Of a DNA stretch of 64,000 nt, positions 60,929 to 64,000 are shown piece after piece. The notes below the pieces were generated by a model. The model had not been told where the DNA came from. It saw only the letters and a list, made by a program, of their open reading frames with translations, and ran no database searches. Source of the stretch: Rhizobium sp. Root482 (lineage in GTDB: Bacteria > Pseudomonadota > Alphaproteobacteria > Rhizobiales > Rhizobiaceae); assembly GCF_001426565.1 (NCBI RefSeq), contig NZ_LMFA01000020.1, forward strand, positions 8,879 to 72,878, read 5' to 3'. How positions within the stretch are numbered: the first letter of the stretch is position 1; every line of letters begins with the position of its first letter. A program made the position numbers and the translations under genes.

Positions 60929-61750
60929 ATGCGTTTCGGCTTCAATTTCATGCTCGGCGCCTTTCTGACGGCGCTCGTGATCCTGGCGGGTATTCTCGCT
61001 CCCTGGCTCGCGCCCTTCCATCCGGTGCTCGATGCCGACCTGATGAATTCCGAACTGCCGCCGGATGCGACCTTCTGGTTCGGGACCGATGCTCAGGGAC
61101 GCGATGTCTATACCCGCATCCTTTTCGGCGCGCAGATTTCCCTGACCGTCGGCATCGTCTCGCAGGTGATCAATTCGATCATCGGCATTACGCTCGGCAT
61201 GACCGCCGGCTATTGGGGTGGCTGGTGGGACGATCTGGTCAACGGGTTGACCAATGTGATGCTGGCCATCCCCTCGCTGATCTTCGCGCTGGCGGTCATG
61301 GCGGTGCTTGGGCCCGGCCTGCCATCGCTTCTGATCGCGCTTGGCCTGACGAACTGGAGCTGGACCTGCCGCATCGCCCGCTCGTCCACCCTGTCGCTCA
61401 AGTCGCAAGGCTATGTGCAGGCGGCGCAGACGCTCGGCTATGGCGATCTCCGCATCATGTTCACGCAGATCCTGCCCAATATGATGGGGCCCATCCTCGT
61501 CATGGCGACGCTGGGCATGGGGTCGGCGGTGCTGTCGGAAGCCGCCCTCTCGTTTCTCGGCCTCGGCATCCAGCCGCCTTTCCCCAGTTGGGGTTCGATG
61601 CTGACGGATGCGCGCCAGCTTATCCAGCTTGCGCCCTGGGTCGCGATCTTTCCGGGACTTGCCATCTTCCTGTCGGTGCTCGGGTTCAACCTGCTCGGCG
61701 ATGGCCTGCGTGACAGTCTCGATCCGCATATGAGGACGCGTAATCCATGA
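60929..61750 (+). CDS. Peptide-type ABC permease 2 (DppC family), second importer
   Basis: A 273-residue membrane subunit with FWFGTDAQGRDVYTRILFGA near residue 49, YVQAAQTLGYGDLRIMFTQI near 163 and LSFLGLGIQPPFPSWGSML near 208. ATG at 60929 follows GGAGTGACGGG. Confidence 0.92.
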   Translation: MRFGFNFMLGAFLTALVILAGILAPWLAPFHPVLDADLMNSELPPDATFWFGTDAQGRDVYTRILFGAQISLTVGIVSQVINSIIGITLGMTAGYWGGWWDDLVNGLTNVMLAIPSLIFALAVMAVLGPGLPSLLIALGLTNWSWTCRIARSSTLSLKSQGYVQAAQTLGYGDLRIMFTQILPNMMGPILVMATLGMGSAVLSEAALSFLGLGIQPPFPSWGSMLTDARQLIQLAPWVAIFPGLAIFLSVLGFNLLGDGLRDSLDPHMRTRNP

Positions 61751-62655
61751 CCGATCCGCTTCTTCACGTCGATGGCCTGACGCTGGGCGTTTCGCTCGGC
61801 AGCTCCGTCCGTCCTATCCTCAGGGATGTCTCATTCCAGATCATGCCGGGCGAAACCTATGGTCTCGTCGGCGAATCCGGCTCCGGGAAATCGGTGACCT
61901 CGCTGGCCGTGATGGGCCTGGTCAAGCGGCCGTTGCGAATTTCCGATGGCAAGATCCTGTTCAAGGGCCAGAATCTCCTGGCGCTGCCGAAGCGGGAGAT
62001 GCGGCGGCTGCGCGGCAATCGCATCGCCATGATCTTCCAGGAGCCGATGACGGCGCTCAACCCGCTGTCGACCGTCGGCCGCCAGATCGCCGAAATGTTC
62101 GTGCTGCACCAGAACAAGAGCTGGGGCGAGGCGGAAAAGCTTGCGGTCGATGCCCTGGCAAGCGTGCAGGTGCCCAATCCCGGCGAGCGGGCGCGAAACT
62201 ATCCGCACCAGATGTCGGGTGGCCTGCGCCAGCGGGTGATGATCGCCATGGCGCTGGCCTGCAATCCCGATCTCCTGATCGCCGACGAGCCCACCACCGC
62301 GCTCGATGTGACCGTCCAGGCGGAGGTCCTGCGGCTGATCAAGGAACTCTGCGCCGAGCGCGGCACCGCCGTCCTGTTCATCAGCCATGATCTCGGCGTG
62401 ATCGCCAGCGTCTGCCAAAGGGTGGGCGTGATGTATGCCGGCTGCCTGGTGGAGGAGAACGAAACGCAGGCGCTGTTCCGCAATCCGCGGCATGATTATA
62501 CCAAGGGTCTTCTCGGCGCCTTGCCGCGGCTGGGCAGCCGCAGCCGGCATGGCCGTCAGCGGCTGGTGGATATCGACAGCATCATCGCCGATCGCTCGAC
62601 ATTGACCGATACGCGGTTCATTGCGCCGCGCGCTGCCGATGGAGGCCAGCCATGA
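61747..62655 (+). CDS. Peptide-type ABC ATPase 1 (DppD family)
   Basis: A 302-residue ATPase: Walker A GESGSGKS near residue 41, [10 protein letters not shown], signature [15 protein letters not shown] near 157, ADEPTTALD near 180, switch His in FISHDLG. Overlaps the DppC stop by four bases. The C-terminus is shorter than usual and lacks the Cys-rich iron-sulfur-binding tail seen in some DppD proteins. Confidence 0.92.
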   Translation: MTDPLLHVDGLTLGVSLGSSVRPILRDVSFQIMPGETYGLVGESGSGKSVTSLAVMGLVKRPLRISDGKILFKGQNLLALPKREMRRLRGNRIAMIFQEPMTALNPLSTVGRQIAEMFVLHQNKSWGEAEKLAVDALASVQVPNPGERARNYPHQMSGGLRQRVMIAMALACNPDLLIADEPTTALDVTVQAEVLRLIKELCAERGTAVLFISHDLGVIASVCQRVGVMYAGCLVEENETQALFRNPRHDYTKGLLGALPRLGSRSRHGRQRLVDIDSIIADRSTLTDTRFIAPRAADGGQP

Positions 62656-63614
62656 CCGCGCCGCTCCTGCAGGTGGACGATCTCCATGTACGCTTTCCCA
62701 TTTCCGGCAGCGGGATGTTCGGAACTGGGCGGCGGACGCTCTATGCGGTGAACGGCATCAGCTTTGACCTGGTGAAAGGCGAATGCTTGTCGATCGTCGG
62801 CGAATCCGGCTGCGGCAAATCGACGACGGCGCTGGCGATCCTCGGATTGCAGGAGCCGACCGACGGTGCGATCCGCTATCACGGCCAGCCCTTTTCAGGA
62901 CCCGGCGGGCCCGGGCGCATGGAACGTGCCAAGGCCGTGCAGATGGTGTTCCAGGACCCCTATTCGTCCCTGAATCCCCGCCAATCGGTGAGAACCTCGC
63001 TTGCCGCGCCGCTGCGGCTGCATGGCATTACGGCGGCGTCTGAGATCGCCGATCGAATCGAGGCGATGATGACCGATGTCGGCCTGACCCCGGAACAGGC
63101 CAGCCGCTATCCGCATGAGTTTTCCGGCGGCCAGCGCCAGCGTATCGGTATCGCCCGGGCCCTCATCCTCGAACCGGAGATCGTCGTGCTGGACGAGCCC
63201 GTTTCGGCGCTTGACGTCTCGATCCGGGCGCAGATCATCAATCTCCTTCTCGATTTGCAGGAGAAGCGCGGCCTTTCCTACCTGATGATCAGCCATGATC
63301 TGAGCGTGGTGGAGCATATGAGCGACAGGGTGCTGGTCATGTTCCGTGGCCAGATGGTCGAAGAGGGGGGCTGGCGGCAGATCTTCGAGACGCCTGTCCA
63401 TCCCTATACGCGCCGGCTGATCGCGGCCATTCCCGATCCCGATATCGCCACCAAGCAGACCGAGACGCTGGAGCGATTTGCCGATATGCCGATGCCGGGG
63501 GGGCGCGACTTCGCCTCCGACGGCAGCAAGGCGCCGGATGTCTTCGTCGCACCCTCTCCATCCGAACTGGTTGAGATCGCACCCGACCACCGGGTACGGC
63601 TGGCGCTCGCCTGA
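62652..63614 (+). CDS. Peptide-type ABC ATPase 2 (DppF family)
   Basis: A 320-residue ATPase: GESGCGKS near residue 53, FQDPYSSLNPRQSV near 102, signature FSGGQRQRIGIARAL near 158, LDEPVSALD near 180, MISHDLSV. Coupled to DppD by ATGA. It completes a five-gene importer. Confidence 0.93.
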   Translation: MTAPLLQVDDLHVRFPISGSGMFGTGRRTLYAVNGISFDLVKGECLSIVGESGCGKSTTALAILGLQEPTDGAIRYHGQPFSGPGGPGRMERAKAVQMVFQDPYSSLNPRQSVRTSLAAPLRLHGITAASEIADRIEAMMTDVGLTPEQASRYPHEFSGGQRQRIGIARALILEPEIVVLDEPVSALDVSIRAQIINLLLDLQEKRGLSYLMISHDLSVVEHMSDRVLVMFRGQMVEEGGWRQIFETPVHPYTRRLIAAIPDPDIATKQTETLERFADMPMPGGRDFASDGSKAPDVFVAPSPSELVEIAPDHRVRLALA

Positions 63615-63639
63615 CCGGATTGTCAAAACAGGTAAGAAC

Positions 63640-64000
63640 ATGATGGAACGCAGGCCGAGAATTGCCGTGATCATGGATGAAGACACCAGTTCCGGTGGCA
63701 CACGCTATGAAATCTCGAAGACATATTTTTCCGCCCTCAGCCGCGCCGGTGCTTTTCCCCTCGGCATCCCCTATGTGCTCGAAATGGTCGATCACATAGT
63801 CGACGAATTCGATGGGTTCCTGAGCGTCGGCGCGCGCATCAATTTCCCCGAGAAATGGTATGTCGAGGGTGATCAGTCCCAGTACCCGCCGTCGGAACGC
63901 CTCGCCGTCGAGATGGCGCTGATGAAAGACTTTCTCGGTCGCGACAAGCCCGTCCTCGGCATCTGCAACGGCATGCAGATGCTCGCCTGCCTGCACGGTT
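63640..64000 (+). CDS. Class-I glutamine-amidotransferase-like hydrolase (peptidase C26), 5' part
   Basis: 120 codons are visible before the right edge. IAVIMDEDTSSGGTRYEISK opens the Rossmann-like fold, FDGFLSVGARINFPEKWY is the loop, and LGICNGMQMLACLHG holds the nucleophile Cys in GICNG, near residue 110. This resembles the PuuD/gamma-glutamyl hydrolase group; the usual GxCRG is GICNG here. The ATG at 63640 is 25 bases after the ATPase stop, so it belongs to the operon. It would hydrolyse gamma-glutamyl or similar amide bonds of the imported compound. Confidence 0.75.
   Translation, partial: MMERRPRIAVIMDEDTSSGGTRYEISKTYFSALSRAGAFPLGIPYVLEMVDHIVDEFDGFLSVGARINFPEKWYVEGDQSQYPPSERLAVEMALMKDFLGRDKPVLGICNGMQMLACLHG

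Noticed and set aside
1-64000. CRISPR arrays, tRNA or rRNA genes, intact insertion sequences, replication origin
   Set aside because: No regularly spaced repeats, cloverleaf-like segments, rRNA signatures, paired terminal repeats with a full transposase, or repABC-type genes were seen.

Overview
The window reads as a stretch of alphaproteobacterial DNA, most likely from the Rhizobiales (Rhizobium/Agrobacterium/Shinella/Ochrobactrum-like). The grounds are high GC, GGAGG ribosome sites, an unusual density of solute-binding-protein ABC importers, a 520-residue D-aminopeptidase of the Ochrobactrum type, and rhizobial-style single-NBD sugar ABC and ribitol genes. No rRNA, tRNA, CRISPR array or intact insertion sequence was seen. 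Genes are packed in substrate-specific operons, each with its own regulator, as is typical of a secondary replicon or catabolic island.

Positions 1-11.1 kb: a predicted sugar-acid/lactone module. An IclR regulator and an enolase-superfamily dehydratase are followed by a mannonate-dehydratase-like gene, a complete CUT1 importer (binding protein, two permeases, ATPase) and glycerate 2-kinase, all on the minus strand. Divergently there are an RraA-type aldolase and an SMP-30 lactonase. Positions 11.1-29.5 kb: an aldo/keto reductase with a glyoxalase-fold protein, a divergent SDR, a second CUT1 importer (minus), a LacI regulator, then an unusual plus-strand operon (Rieske ferredoxin, two paralogous amidohydrolases, DhaK/DhaL-type kinase). 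A third CUT1 importer ending in another enolase-superfamily enzyme follows. Three promoters (6.9, 9.2 and 18.0 kb) share the same architecture and operator-like dyad. Another motif is shared by the SDR, CUT1-B, Rieske and CUT1-C upstream regions.

Positions 29.5-34.1 kb: a scar holding the tail of a transposase and about 50 codons of kdpB, then a MarC-family membrane protein and a DUF3300/DUF2950 envelope pair. Positions 34.2-42.1 kb: the most interesting locus. It is a LuxR-family regulator without any luxI, flanked by two proline-iminopeptidase-like hydrolases and followed by a complete peptide-type ABC importer. The regulator carries Met and Trp where acyl-homoserine-lactone receptors have Trp and Tyr, the hallmark of plant-signal-responsive LuxR solos. 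A nearly identical 22-bp dyad lies upstream of each peptidase gene.

Positions 42.1-49.1 kb: a LacI regulator and a divergent operon for ribitol: CUT2 importer, ribitol 2-dehydrogenase, FGGY pentulose kinase. A perfect 34-bp palindrome lies in the divergent promoter. Positions 49.1-53.4 kb: a minus-strand run of small stress/housekeeping genes (MOSC, redoxin, secreted protein, MarR with a Cys cluster, small ORF, Nudix, zinc ribbon). Positions 53.4-64 kb: a D-aminopeptidase, a LysR regulator, a metal-dependent amidohydrolase, a second peptide-type importer and the start of a class-I glutamine-amidotransferase-like (C26) hydrolase, probably a (D-)peptide or amide scavenging module.

Every substrate-binding-protein gene that is not last in its operon is followed directly by a stable GC-rich hairpin, suggesting differential expression of binding protein over permease throughout the region. 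Functions are assigned from motifs seen by eye; no database search was run.
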